From: Siniperca chuatsi
Lineage: Eukaryota; Chordata; Actinopteri; Centrarchiformes; Sinipercidae
Direction of reading: 5' to 3'
Assembly: GCF_020085105.1 (NCBI RefSeq)
Contig: NC_058056.1
Span: 19,764,429 to 19,828,428 of the forward strand
Length of the DNA stretch: 64,000 nucleotides
In this document: one piece after another, positions 31,040-43,907 of the stretch
How positions within the stretch are numbered: the stretch's first letter is position 1
How the letters are laid out: every line of letters begins with the position of its first letter
Position numbers and translations under genes: made by a program
Notes under the pieces: model-generated
What the model was told of the DNA's origin: nothing
The model's input: only the letters and a program-made list of their open reading frames with translations
Database searches by the model: none

Positions 31040-32489
31040 GTAAGGTAGTTTCCGTGTTTAGTTTTAGTTCATATGCGCATGTCATTCTTTATTTGCATGC
31101 CTGTTTCTCATTTTTTCATTGACAGAAATATCTCAAGATGGTCTGACAGGAATTGCTAATAAGAATTTTACAGTTTGGTCAGTTATGGAGGAATGACAGA
31201 CTAGAGATAACTTTTTTTTAATCTTCCTTTTTCGACAGGGCATGTCGGCAGCATGAGTTAGTAGTGAAGTATTGAGGAAATGCAGCATTACCTGTAGTCA
31301 TTTATATGCATGGATGGATAAAGAGAACTTTCTATGGCGTTTAATTAGTGTCAAAAAACGCGCATTTATAAACCAGGTGCGTGCGCGTGATACGAACGCA
31401 CAGCATCCGCAAGCGGAAAACTACAAGGTGTGGACGGGTGTGGATGGTATGGGGTGTGAAAGTCTGGGGCGTGAAAGCTGACAACTATGGGACAACAACA
31501 CTTTGCAAACTAAGCAGCCAATCGTGTCGATTGTCGCTACGTTGCCGTGAACTGACGCCGTGACCAATGATGTTAGAGAAGAACGTGACGCTCTAGTCGT
31601 CAGCCCTCTCGTACGAAAATGGGCGTGGCGCTACGTGACGTATGCAACGTGTCGTACTCTGCAGTAACTTTATTTTGCCATTGATGTTAGACTAATAGAA
31701 ATAATGTTACACCTCTATGGCTTGCCAACAGTGAGTCTTTCATTTTCAGGCTTAGTTTTAATATTAGAGTGAAGATAAAGGTATATTGAGGTCACAATGT
31801 CATGCTAGGTTACATGGAAAGAGGATAAATAGGCTAAGGCTATAGCACTGCACCAAAATACCAAAGCAAATTCCTTGTATGTGTAAACCTGCTTGGCAAT
31901 AAAGCAGATTCTGATTCTGAATCGGCAAGCTATTACCAAAAAATAGTTATGACCAAATGAAATTGGGCTTCTTGGAACCACAAGAGCCTCACCTTTTACA
32001 ACTGTGCCCAGTTTGTTGATACCATGTATTTTAGGGCTAGAACTATGCAGTTTTGTAGGAATAATTGCACAAATTGGGTATGGCTGTAAAGTTAATAAAC
32101 TTGTGAATCCATAAGTGTAATTATGCGTAACTTTAAATCTAAACATAATTTAAATAGGTGAGTTATTTAAAAAGGCTTTAAACATGTTTATTCAGCTGGG
32201 CATTTTAACATGGGGGTTAATGGGGATTGATTCATTTTGGAGCCAGCCTCAAGTGGCCATTCAGTGAACTGCAGTTTTTGGCACTTGTGCATTTTTTCAG
32301 CCCCGATGGTTGCCGCTTGGTCCAGGCATGCACGTTATCCATGTTCTCGCGAGGGAGCATATTTGCTCTGCAAGCACACAGAACAGTATCCGCAAGTGGA
32401 AAAGCATCCTTACGAGGGAGCATTTCTGCTCCTCGTGCACAAATGCGGTCCTCCTACGCGCTTGCAACTGCTCAACGCTTGTTCGTCAC

Positions 32490-32965
32490 TTTGACTTTAG
32501 AGACTTTGGAGGCGGGGATGGACAGTGGCTGATTTCTCCGCTCCTTGATTGGTCACTTTGAATACTGACCATGACCTTTGACTGGCTGTTTGATTTGATC
32601 ACTAACACAGTCGAAGACAGGCAGTTGCTACCACTGACCTTAACTAACTTATCTATTAGGTCTACATTTTTTCGTAGCAGTTGTAAACTACATGGATCAT
32701 ATATGTCACTGCAGTCGACACAAATAGGCCTAGCTTATGTTACATTTTGGTTATGCACGATTTACTTGCGTTAAGGGCATTGTAGATGTGGCTGTTCCTC
32801 ACATTACCTCTTTTTTTTTCTCCGATATATTCTTGTTGATTCTGTTGCCAAAAAAGGGGTCAGAGACAGGCCGGAGACTGTGGATGTTAAAAGTGACCAA
32901 TCAAAGGAGGGGAGACATCAGCCAGTGTCTATTCCATCGCTGCCTCCAAAGTCTCAAAAGTCAAT
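32490..32965. repeat. Long imperfect inverted repeat in isyna1 5' intron
   Basis: 32490-32560 and 32887-32965 (reverse complement) align over about 70-80 bp with high identity, including shared GAGACTTTGGAGGC, TGGCTGAT and TGATTGGTCACTTT words. The spacer is about 325 bp. It ends about 100 bp upstream of the isyna1 start codon. It looks like a MITE or a fold-back duplication. Confidence 0.75.
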
Positions 32966-33066
32966 TTGTTGAGCAAGTGTTAAACGGCATACATTTCCAC
33001 ATACGGAGAAATAAGTTGGGTAAATTATCTTTGTTTCACTCCTGTCCCTTTGCAGATTCTGCAGCC

Positions 33067-36000
33067 ATGTCTGTGAACATTCATCTAAACAGCCCTAATG
33101 TGAGGTACACAGAGACACACATTGTGGCTCAGTATGCCTACCAGACAACATCAGTGCACAGAGAGGGCAACAAAGTCACGGTAAGTGGACCCCTCTTACG
33201 TTTTTGAGTGCACACATGCATCTGTATGCGTCATCTATATAGTCTTCTCTCTAATTTTGCTCCATACGTGAAACAGTTGACACCCCGCACCACCGAGATG
33301 ACGTTTCGCACCGAGAGGCGTGTGCCCCGCCTGGGTGTGATGCTGGTGGGCTGGGGAGGCAACAATGGGACTACAGTCACAGCAGCTGTACTGGCCAACA
33401 AGATGGGTCTCACCTGGAGAACCAAGACTGGAGTGCAGGTAAGTGGAGTGACACAAACATGCCTGTACACATACTGTACAGACATAGACTTGAAATTTGC
33501 CATATTTGAGATGGGTAATTCACATAAATCACTTCACTTGACAATAACGAATCTAACTTTGATTATGTTCATTGTGTGGATTAACTATCTCAAGCAGTTT
33601 TCTGCAATTTAATTTCCATACTGTACTGAAATGAATGCAAACTACTGGCTGCATGTATAAAGCGTACATTTGTAGCTTACCAGCTAAAACATGCAAACAC
33701 CACAATCATTCTTTTCTTCTTTTTTTTTTTAAATGCCAAAAAGGTTTTGGATGGTGAATTAACTCTCTATAGCCAGACTATAATAGGATATGAAAACCTT
33801 AGGCTTCCACGAGCAAGCTAATAGAGAAACTTCTTGTCTCATTTTTTAAATATAGCCTACTGTATGTCCCCCAATACAGTGTTAGAGACTCATTCTAAGC
33901 TGATTATGCTGACATGTTCAGTAGAGTGTTAAGGGCTTAACTGACTCTGGTCTTGGAGATTTCCCCTTTTTATATGGGCATACATTTTGGCCTTGATGAG
34001 CTGGTTCCCTTGATTTCCATTTCGGCCATTGTTCTCTGGTACATAGGATTTAGTACACTTGTGATAGACCTTTTTTTAAAAGCAGTAAAAATGTAGTCTT
34101 TTAGAGGGAATTAAATCACTGGGGGTTTTTTTCCTCTCTTTTCTTATCTCGTTCTCCTACATTCCCACAGAAAGCAAACTACTTCGGCTCCCTCTTGCAG
34201 ACGTCTACTGTTTGTCTGGGATCAGGGCCTGAGGGCGAGGTCAACGTACCCTTCCGTGACCTCCTACCCATGGTGCACCCTAATGATATTGTCTTTGACG
34301 GTATGGATTGCAGATAGTCTGCTCAAGCTCTAACCTCTGACACAGAAACTGAGAAGTGTGTGTATGTGAGAGGGCAAGTGAGGTAACAGCAGTGTTAACA
34401 GCAGAAAAATCTGACCCCCGGACAGCTTCAGAGGCCAGAGAGCTCCTTCACAAGGTGAAGATGGTCAGAGATGTGCACTTATGGTGTCCTCTAATGCAAT
34501 CTAATCAGTTACTTTATAAGGGAAGAGCTTTAACAGGCAAACTATTTATAGAGCTGCTACAACCTATTATAAGATGAAAGTAACGACTCACATAAGTCAG
34601 CCTCTGCCCTTTTAGTTTTGGAAAATGACAGCTGTATAAAGAATCCAGCACATTTTTTAACTTAAGGTGTGTTTGTTTTTAGGCTGGGATATCTCCTCAA
34701 TGGATCTCGGCAGTGCGATGGAGAGAGCTCAGGTGCTTGAATGGTCATTACAAGAGCAGCTGCGAGCATACATGAGCCGCATGAAACCCAGACCATCCAT
34801 CTATATCCCTGAATTCATTGCTGCAAACCAAGAGAGTCGGGCAGACAATGTCCTCACTGGGACGATGGCAGAGCAGGTAATGCTCAGTCTACTGACCAGC
34901 AGATTTATGAGGATTGAAGTCTCTTCTCCATTCGTGCATTTCACTTTAGATTGTGTTGTTTCATGTGTAATTTTTAATCTGACTTAAAGAGTAAATGGTC
35001 TTCCAGGTGGAGCAGATCAGAGCGGACATAAGAGACTTCCGTCAGTCGAGTGGTGTGGACAAAGTCATCGTTCTGTGGACTGCTAATACTGAGCGCTTCT
35101 GTGAAATCATACCGGGGGTCAATGACAGTGCAAAGAACCTGCTAGCTGCAATCCAGGTGAGAGCAGGAGCCATGACGAGAGTATGGTTTGAAAACTTCCA
35201 GATTCATGAAACGTACTCTTAAGTGCACAATCTAAAGGCACAAATCCTTAAGTTGGTTTCAATAGAGATCCAGATGTCCAGGCTTTAATTGTCCTCGAAA
35301 GCAATCTAAATTATGTTGGTGGCCGGTAGTCAAGAATCATCCAATCAACTTTAATTTCCTCCAAATGCTGAGGACCAAACAGTAATCCTGCATCACATGT
35401 AGTGATTAATGAAGCTTAGAGGATGAAAAGATTAGCTCTCCTAACTCTTAACTGTGGATTTGTAGATGAAATGCCATAATGAGTTTGAAATGGTCAGCTA
35501 TTCCTTTTTATATCAGACCAAGGGAAGAAAATGAAGATTTGCCCCCTCCCCACTGGTGAGTTTTTATTTTATCTCCTGTCTTCAGCGTGCTTGTACTGCT
35601 GTCAGCAACGATAATAGTCCATTTCACAGACCTTTGATCTTCAGCAAATAGCTCAATTTTAGATAGACATCAAGGTGACAATAGAGTTTTGCTACAGAGA
35701 CGATGTGAGGAGAGTCTCATGGGAAATGTAGCCTTGTAAGTCAAGCTTTCTTCTGCAGTGTAATATGATGATACACTGGGTAACAGTCATATCTCCTTTT
35801 TCCCCCCTCCCCACATCCATTAGGCTGGAAATGAGGTTTCTCCCTCCACTCTGTTTGCAGTGGCCAGTATACTGGAGGATTGTGCCTACATCAACGGCTC
35901 CCCACAGAATACTTTTGTACCAGGAGCCATAGAGCTGGCCGTGCAGAAAGGGGTGTTTATTGGAGGAGATGACTTAAAGTCTGGTCAGACCAAGATCAAG

Positions 36001-38345
36001 TCAGTGCTGGTGGACTTCCTGGTCAGCTCAGGTATCAAGGTGAGAAAAAGGATGCATTGTCAGAGAAAATCTGATGTCAGACTGAAAAGCTCTTGCTGGT
36101 TGTCATTCACCAGTAAAAATTTAAAAAATGTCATTTCTTTTGTCATTTTCAGGGTCAGGAAATGATACTGGTCCCATAAACTACTGTATTTTACACTTGG
36201 AAGCATCAAGTGGGAATATATTTTAACAGTTTAAGTCACTTCTTTATTTATACAGCCCAAATTTGCCTCAAAGGGCTTTACAATCCGTACAGCATACAGC
36301 ACCCTCTACCTTAGACGCTTGGATCGTTTAAGGAAAAACTCAGGAGGAGTAAAAATGTGATTGTCCCACCAGATGATATGAAATGATGACAGCTACAAAC
36401 TTACAGTACCGTGTATTTTCTGAGCAAAGAGATTTTGATGAAGTTCCTCTCATCCCTGACAGCCTGCCTCCATTGTCAGCTACAATCACCTCGGCAACAA
36501 CGATGGGAAGAACCTGTCGGCTCCAGAGCAGTTCCGCTCCAAAGAGATCTCCAAGAGCAACGTGGTAGATGACATGGTCCAGTCAAACCCCATATTGTAC
36601 CAGCCTGGAGAAAAACCTGACCACTGTGTGAGTGACTTGGACACAGAAAGATAATGAGCTCCATTTCAGTGTTTACAGAAAACAACTGATCAGGCTTATT
36701 AACTTTTTCTCTGTGTTATTTCAGGTGGTGATTAAGTATGTCCCTTATGTGGGAGACAGCAAGCGTGCCATGGATGAATACACTTCTGAAATAATGATGG
36801 GAGGGACCAATACTATCGCACTGCACAACACCTGTGAGGTTAGTGTTTCTGTAAAACGTGTAACTGAAAAAGGCGAATTAAGCAGCATATTAGAACAGTT
36901 TCCAAAGTGAGAGTCCAAACTGCTAATTGCTGGCTAAACACAGCGTGTAGTTGTGGAGGAAGAGGCTCAGGAGGGCCAGAGTTTACTGTTAATCCTATTT
37001 AACATGTCTTGGAGCTAATCATCAGGTCACTGACATAGTGATTTCCTGTTTCACTGGCATAGTTGCTATAGCCCAACACCATTCCTACACACGAAATAAC
37101 TAATCTATTCTGTCATGTTTACACACTTGATGACAAACTACATGAATTTGGATTAAGTAATTACAAAAGAAATTACTTGTTTAAAAAATATATGCAGCCA
37201 ATTCATTATTATTTATTAAATAGACCTAAAGCTACTGTGTTCAGTTTGACAATTTCCAATGTTGGCGCCCCCCAGTGGTAGTATCAAAAAAGACACTATA
37301 GCAAACAGCTATGCACTGACACGAATTGGCTGAAAGCCAATTTTCATCGGGATTGTCCCATTTTTCTACAAACAAAAACTATCAATCATTTTCAAATATT
37401 CTGCAGTCACACAAGTGGCTTTTAAGTAGGGAAAAAAGAAATGTGTTTTGTACATTTCAGATGTACTTTCCTAGCAAATAAATGCTGAATTCACAGTAAA
37501 TTAAAACAATAAAAGTAGACCTAAATGGTTGGCACATGGATCAGACAACAATCAAACACTTGAAACAATGTGGTGTCAGTGTAGTTGGCATTAAAGCCCT
37601 TGTGCATAGAATTTGAATGTCTGATTTGGCGACTCCTAGTGGTAGTATTTATTTATTTTTTTTTAATTCAAAAAAGACTTGCTCAAGGTTCGATACATGC
37701 AGATCCTGCATGTGCAAGGACCTACAGTATTCTAAGAGTTCTCTGTATTGACAAATGTCTTAAACCATTCCCTTCTCCCTCTGTTACACCATTGTACTCA
37801 CCTCATCATTCTGACTTTGCAACAGGACTCGCTACTCGCCAGCCCAATCATCCTGGACCTGGTGATCCTGACGGAGCTTTGCCAGCGTGTGGCTGTCCGG
37901 CCCCAGGGGGAGGAGGACTTCCTGTCCTTCCACAGTGTCTTAGCACTGCTCTCCTTCCTCTGCAAGGCCCCCCTGGTCCCATCAGGGACCCCGGTCATCA
38001 ACGCCTTCTTCCGCCAGAGGGCCTGCATTGAAAACATCATGAGGTATGGACAAGAGTTTGGATTCTATGCCTAGATTGAAAATTGTAAAATTCATGTGTT
38101 TCATTGAGTGACAGAAGTTGACAACAGTCTCCCTCCTTGTCTTTTTCAGAGCGTGCCTCAGCCTTCCTCCTCAGAACCACATGCTGCTAGAGCACAAGCT
38201 GCAGAGAAACTTCCTGCCACCACACAAGCCCTACATCAGTGGCAACGTGGCTGCTTTGAAAAAAGATGCCTTTACCAATGGAAACTATATACCGCTATCA
38301 AATGGCATCTGTATGCATGATGATGATGCAGCACATGCAATGTGA
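33067..38345 (+). CDS. isyna1: Inositol-3-phosphate synthase 1 (MIPS)
   Basis: Ten coding exons: 33067-33180, 33277-33438, 34171-34300, 34683-34876, 35007-35156, 35824-36039, 36463-36627, 36725-36838, 37826-38043 and 38150-38345. All are GT-AG with matching phases; the product is 552 aa (human 558). The enzyme converts glucose-6-phosphate to 1L-myo-inositol-1-phosphate using bound NAD, the committed step of inositol synthesis, in the cytosol. Family signatures are intact: GWGGNNGTT dinucleotide loop (residues 63-71), [11 protein letters not shown] (274-284), [10 protein letters not shown] (328-337) and the active-site [14 protein letters not shown] segment (346-359). In fish this gene serves osmolyte production and is salinity-induced. 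The C-terminus ends in an Asp-rich, His-containing tail. No break seen. Confidence 0.98.
36235..36345 (+). repeat. Fish repeat fragment in isyna1 intron 6
   Basis: TTTATTTATACAGCCC followed by CAAAGGGCTTTACAA is a recurrent teleost repeat opening. Truncated, non-coding, within the 36040-36462 intron. Confidence 0.5.
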
Positions 38346-38555
38346 CTACAAATACAACACTACAGCCCAAGATAGAACTGCACCGTAATACAATTTGTAA
38401 ACTTAATACCTTGTATAAAAAGACCAAAAGGCCCTAATTGATCAAGCTATTGTTGCAAAAAAAAAAAAACTTAAGTAACACTTGACAACTTTGCTGATTC
38501 AACTTGACATTAATGTAAGATGCATTTAAAATAATAGATAAACAAGTCTTGGCCT

Positions 38556-38561
38556 AATAAA
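38556..38561 (+). terminator. isyna1: Poly(A) signal, isyna1
   Basis: AATAAA 210 bp after the isyna1 stop codon. Confidence 0.7.
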
Positions 38562-38636
38562 GAAAGGCATGGTGCTGCAACATTTGCATATCATAAACAC
38601 AGTTCTGTCTGCTATAGCTACTGAGTGTCAACAGCA

Positions 38637-39740
38637 GTGTTGGAAATTAACATTTTTGTTCCAAAATCTACCAGCAACTAAATTTTTTTACCGACCACTT
38701 TCTTAACCGGTGTTCTATCAATAATGTGCTACCTATCGAGATGTGCTGCTTTGCTGTTCTGCACATGTGAATGACCCACAGTCTCCCTGATATCTTAAAT
38801 AGAGATATTATAGTATTTCAACATGCTCCCCATATTCTTACAGTACACATGGAGTCAGTAGTGGTATGACATAAAAATTATTCTGTAGTGGTAGCATTAT
38901 TTGATAGGGGTTATTAGTCTATCGAAATACGCTACCCCTGAAATCTTAAATAAAGAGTATCAAAATATGCTCCCCATATTCTTACAGTACACGTACCAAT
39001 GTTTGTAATCAAAAAACATAAAGACGTCAAAATACTGTGCAAGTTAGGCCTCTGTGGGATATACACATCTTGAAATGGAAACACATAAGGAAGCATTTTT
39101 CGACATGGCAGCATAAATCGTCAGAACACCGGCAGTGTGTAACAGCATGTGACAACTAATAAAACACGATCTACAATATTCAAGCAATAGGCCATTTCAT
39201 TACATGCGGTCATTTTTTAAACTCTTAATGAAAAACCTAATATTCTTTCTTACACACACACCGGAGCGCACCTATGACGCGCGCACATGCGCGCACGGTC
39301 AAGTTGTGGCTAATCTGCATTAACACGCTAGGCTTTCATTTCCTGCAGGCATGGTGGATGCAGCACAGGCTGGCTTTGTAATGTTTCTTAGCAAATACAT
39401 CATAAATGAATAAACAGTCAGAGTGAATCATGAATGGAAGGAATGCTGCCTTTTCCTCTCCATTGGTAAACATTAGCTAGCTACAGACTGCCGCTCAAAG
39501 GCTACCGGCAACTTTTAGGGTGGGATTTTTTGTGCATGTTACTCAATGCATGAGTTGAGGTCGTGAATCAATCAACACATCTCAAATGTGAAACCCTGCG
39601 ATAAAACACCACATTGTTTTTCTGTGTCTCCTCGTTAATGTGTCCGAGTGAAACAAGCAGACTCGTGATTTAATCTGCGTTGTGGAATGTCTCAAATCTC
39701 TTAGCTGTTTACCCGCCACCGTGGCTGGAAGGTAGAGCAA
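38637..39740. repeat. Probable decayed transposable element with internal direct repeat
   Basis: A 25-bp word (38824-38848) recurs exactly at 38968-38992, and flanking sequence is similar, giving a unit of about 144 bp. The left edge (GTGTTGGAAATTAAC, TTTTACCGACCA) and right edge (TTTACCCGCCACCGTGGC) are reminiscent of a fish repeat built on CCGCCAC words. No intact coding sequence. Confidence 0.5.
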
Positions 39741-41180
39741 ATGCACCCCTGGTCAACAGAAGCCTATATGAAGCCCCAATACTACAGTCATCGGAGTCTG
39801 CACACTGCATAACGTTCACGGGAGGCTATTTTGTTACAATATATATATTTACAGGTTTTTTATGCAGAATTAACCGTGAATATTTAAAAAAAGCAGATGC
39901 AGTGTTTTAGTTTTTTCATGGTGCTTGCATCTTTATTCAAGTAGTTTTCCATGTGTAATGCAAATACAGTTGTATAGTTATTAGAAATGGGTCCATATGT
40001 TCATATTTTACAAGCAAATGTGATATTGATTGGCTGTGAAAATGAAAGGAAGCTAAATATGTAAAATACAGAAAATATGGATGTAGTTTTGACTATATTG
40101 TTTAAAGAGTAACATCGGCTATTAATGTAAAATGGACGTTTAAATGTTGATTGAACTTCTTGTTGTTTGTCCTTTTTTTAATTCACCTTTCCTCATTTTG
40201 AGCTATCGCTCAAGTTCAAACATGCTTTATTTGTGTGAATGGGTAATAGCCATTGGCTAAAGAAAGTATATGACACACCATATAAAAAAGATGGTAATAA
40301 GAAACAAGAACACATAATACCAATGTGTATAATCAATAGCAGGTATTAGTCAAATGAGTTGGAAATTTGTGTGTGGAACATACACTGGCTGGTATTTAAC
40401 CTGAATGCTTATTTGGTTTTGACTAATATTTGGTTTTGACTAATATGTGTATCAAAAACTCAAAATTCTTTGGTCAGACAGTTCCTGATTTAAATTTTAA
40501 AAATTGCCAAATTTTGATGGTATTGTATTTAGGTAAAGTTCTGCTTCTGTTCAGACAATATTATTATATAAATTTAAGAACTTTAGCTTTTATATCCTCA
40601 AAGTAAGATATCGAAAAAAAGTATCAATTTGGTAAATCAACTGTACTTATATAGCGCCTTTCTAGTCTTTTCCAACTACTCAAAGTGCTTCAGTATATCA
40701 GTACTGGATATCTGGTATTGTATCTGCACTAGTATCAAAACATTTCAAATGTTTCCCGGTGCTAATACACACAGAGCCACAGCTGGTATTTTAAGGTAAG
40801 GTAGAGAAGGCCTACAAAATATCCAGTTGGGTTACTTTATCAAGGCTGGATTGCCCCAGGACTGTGTGACATCTGGTTAGTAATTGAATTGAGCACTTGT
40901 TTCAGAAATAGGCAATGCACCACCAAAACACAACTTTTATTTCAGTTTTGTGCTTATTAAGGCACTGCAAAATCGGGGCCAGGTAGTAATTTAGCATAGA
41001 AAATCTAGACAAGAGGGAGAGGAATGGGCGCTTAAAAGGGGCCCAGCCATACTGTTTTGGGGCTGGGATCAGAGTCCCTACGCACGCCACTGCGCACACT
41101 ACCTGACGCACACAGACAGCGTCCCTGGCAACCAGTCCGTCAGAGGGGAGTCGTGGTGACAAGGTTTAGTAGACAGGTCT
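39741..41180. other. Intergenic between isyna1 and tpgs1
   Basis: AT-rich. A fish repeat word (TTATATAGCGCCTTTCTAG) is at about 40650-40670. Otherwise no exon or named repeat was recognised. Confidence 0.4.
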
Positions 41181-41340
41181 TTTGCTTTGGGGCTTTTCAG
41201 TCGTTGTAAATCACCGGATAATTTTACGACTTTTTCTTGCGATACTGATCACCGAAAACTGGTCCGTTTCCTGTCTCCCGACCGGTCTTATATCACTTCC
41301 GCTGCAGTTGCTGCGACACGGCTTCATCACGTCATCAGCA

Positions 41341-43763
41341 ATGGCGGACAAGGAGAAGCGCCGGTCCGGGGCTACTCCTCCAGGGATGCCCGAGGGCAAA
41401 GCCACCAAATCGGACAGCGACAGGGAGTTTCTGTCGCAGGCTGGGGTGGGAGAGCTGCTCCGCGGGGCCATCCTGAAGATGGTCGAGGCCAGATCGGACG
41501 ATCCCATCGGGTTCCTGGCCGACCACTTCTGCAACCTCGCCTCCGTGACAGAGACCGGTACAGCTGGATGCGGCGATAGGGATCAGCTGAACAACGGCCC
41601 GCTGAGCGCAGGCGCGCAGGAGCAGCAGCATCTCAACCGGGCGCTGTGGCACCTGCGGCTGGCGCACCACTCCCAGAGGTCCGGGCAAATTTCTTGACTT
41701 TTTACTAATGAAGCGAATATTAACCTATTCTAATAGAAGCTATGATCAAATCCTTATATGTCATCTCACTGTGGTAGACATTTAAATAATTCAGCTAGTC
41801 ATAATTTTGATTGGCACCCCTGGATATCTGGTAGACTCTAGACTGACTTATTAATGCAAGCAGTATGTTTCAAGCTCATTTTCTGTCTTGCTCTGTTGCA
41901 GCCTTCCTTTAGTGTCACTGTGAAAACAATAGTAATATAACTACAGGTTTGATCGATATGTGATAATGACTAAGTATTTACAGTAACTCACAATACCATA
42001 AGTTCACAGTATGCAGGCCTATGTTGACCACAATGACAATGGTGTCACAATACAGGCAATTCTATGATGCACAATATAGCTACTGTATAATTTTTTTATA
42101 GACAATGACGATGGTAAGAACCTGCAACATGTGGCCTCACTCATTCAGCAGAACAACTCAGTACCACTTTCTAATAAAGCACTCTTTATGAAAGGTTTAT
42201 AAGCTGTAAATATTTAATAAATCATTTACTAATGATTTATAGAACATATTATAAGCCATTAATAACAACATTTGGGTTGCCAGGTTGACTGTTTGACCTC
42301 TGATTTTCTTTAAAAGAACTGCAGAGCGTCTGGACCAAAGTTAATGTATTAACAATTTATTAAAATGTACAACAGCAGACTTGGATTATTTTAAGGACCC
42401 TTGACATAAAGTGATAAAACTCTTAACCCTTTATTAATGACTATTAATCGCTCAACTGCCAGAGAGATTTTTTCACAACCTGGCAACCCAACATGTGGTC
42501 TTATTGATGGCTTATAACTCTATTAAACATGTGTAAACAATTCATTAACCATTAATTATCCATTTGTTCCACCTTCTAAACCCTTTATTAAGGACGACAT
42601 ATTAGAAAGTTGCACCAAATCTGATATCTTAAATCTCTTGTGTAAATTAAAGGGTTAGTTCACAAATATTACAAAAGAACATATTTTCTCAATTACACGT
42701 AGAGGTTTCTAGCCATACAGGCAGTACTGGTCTTATTTGCTCAGGTTTTGAGACATCTGAATCTGAGAACAAATCTAATTTGTTCATTAAATGATTTTCT
42801 TGTTTAATCTGTCTCCAGAAACGTGTCCCTGTTACTCTGTATATTCTTCAGACCTCACTTTTTTGAAATGACTGAAAATACAAATTATAATATATACATT
42901 ATACCTCTATTAAAAACAATGCTCCCTAGATTGACAATGTATGATGGTATTGTACCAGTTTACTGCCCTATCATCCTTCCCCTGATTATGATAATTTACT
43001 GTTGTTGATATTAAAGCTGTGTAGTGAAATGTAATGAAAGACAAGCTTTTCCTTATGACTGCTGCAGACAAACCAAAGATTTCCTTTCTTTTATCCCATC
43101 TCTCATTTTAAATCTAGATCTGCCTTCAGCAACAACGTCCGTTTGGCCTACGACCTTTTGAACTTCACCGGGCCCCGCAGACGTCCAGCTGAGGTTCCTG
43201 AAGGCCCTGATGGCTCCTGCACTGACGGCCCCACAGGAGGAGGAGTGAGAGGAGGCCTCTACACACAGACTCTGCAGTGCCTGTGCAGTGAGGGTGGAGT
43301 CCCTGCCTCCACCTCCGCCCCGCTCCTCCGACGCCTCCACTGCCAAGATCACGAGGCCGTCCCTTATGATGTCTTCCGTCACGGTGTGCTCACATGTGCA
43401 GTTTTCTCAGACTACATCCGGCAGGCTCAGAGGCTTTATGCTGAAGTGTGCTGCCCGGACGAAGAGCCTGCCTCGCGGGCACTGTGCCTGGCCGTACTGG
43501 GGACCTTAAAGGAAGCTCTGGAGACTTCCCAAGGCTGTGATGCAAACTGCTGTGTTAATGCTAATAATAAAGCTAATTCCTGTCTGGAGGCTAACGTGAA
43601 GGCAATACGCTACCTTGAGGCCAGTGCCAAGATCTCTCCATGCAAGCTAGCACAGGCCATAGCTGGAGCACAGACACAGGGCCCAGGTGGCAACATGGAC
43701 GCAAAGGAGTTTGAGAATGCAGCGGCAGAGCTCTTTATCACTCGAGTGAGAGTTGTGTCCTAG
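41341..43763 (+). CDS. tpgs1: Tubulin polyglutamylase complex subunit 1
   Basis: Two coding exons, 41341-41678 and 43118-43763, with a GT-AG intron of 1.4 kb and matching phase; 327 aa (human about 290). The most conserved block spans the junction: RALWHLRLAHHSQR then SAFSNNVRLAYDLL. An N-terminal EFLSQAGVGELLRGAILKMVEAR helix and a C-terminal AKEFENAAAELFITRV segment also match TPGS1. The protein is a non-catalytic, probably targeting, subunit of the complex that carries TTLL1 and polyglutamylates tubulin in axonemes, centrioles and neurites. The ATG lies in a CpG-rich exon. The longer size comes partly from an Ala/Asn/Cys-rich insert near residues 244-270. Confidence 0.95.
42161..42617. mobile_element. 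Fold-back MITE in tpgs1 intron
   Basis: The ends form inverted repeats (ACCACTTTCTAATA-type at 42163-42176, mirrored at 42601-42616). An inner pair also pairs: 42250-42287 with 42476-42515, including an exact 14-bp core, GGGTTGCCAGGTTG. Rich in TTATTAA words, non-coding; a typical non-autonomous DNA transposon. Confidence 0.75.
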
Positions 43764-43901
43764 GTTTCTTGTCTGTTTTCATATCATTTATGAATGTACA
43801 ACAATCAACAGTATAATCTAGAGTAAATAATTACCTTCTACCCTCTAACCTACTGCTGCCTAAATTGTAAATAGCTACTAAACATCTAAATAACAAGAAA
43901 T

Positions 43902-43907
43902 AATAAA
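43902..43907 (+). terminator. tpgs1: Poly(A) signal, tpgs1
   Basis: AATAAA about 140 bp after the tpgs1 stop codon. Confidence 0.65.

Noticed and set aside
31385-32440. Similar CATCCGCAAGCGGAAA-type words at 31404 and 32390 as a regulatory repeat
   Set aside because: The similarity is short and imperfect; not enough to claim a paired element.
37585-38031. 148-codon open frame with a proline/glycine-rich end
   Set aside because: Its 3' part is an alternative frame of isyna1 exon 9; the true frame gives conserved MIPS sequence.
41335-41688. 117-codon antisense frame over tpgs1 exon 1
   Set aside because: Antisense shadow of a GC-rich coding exon with no independent signature.
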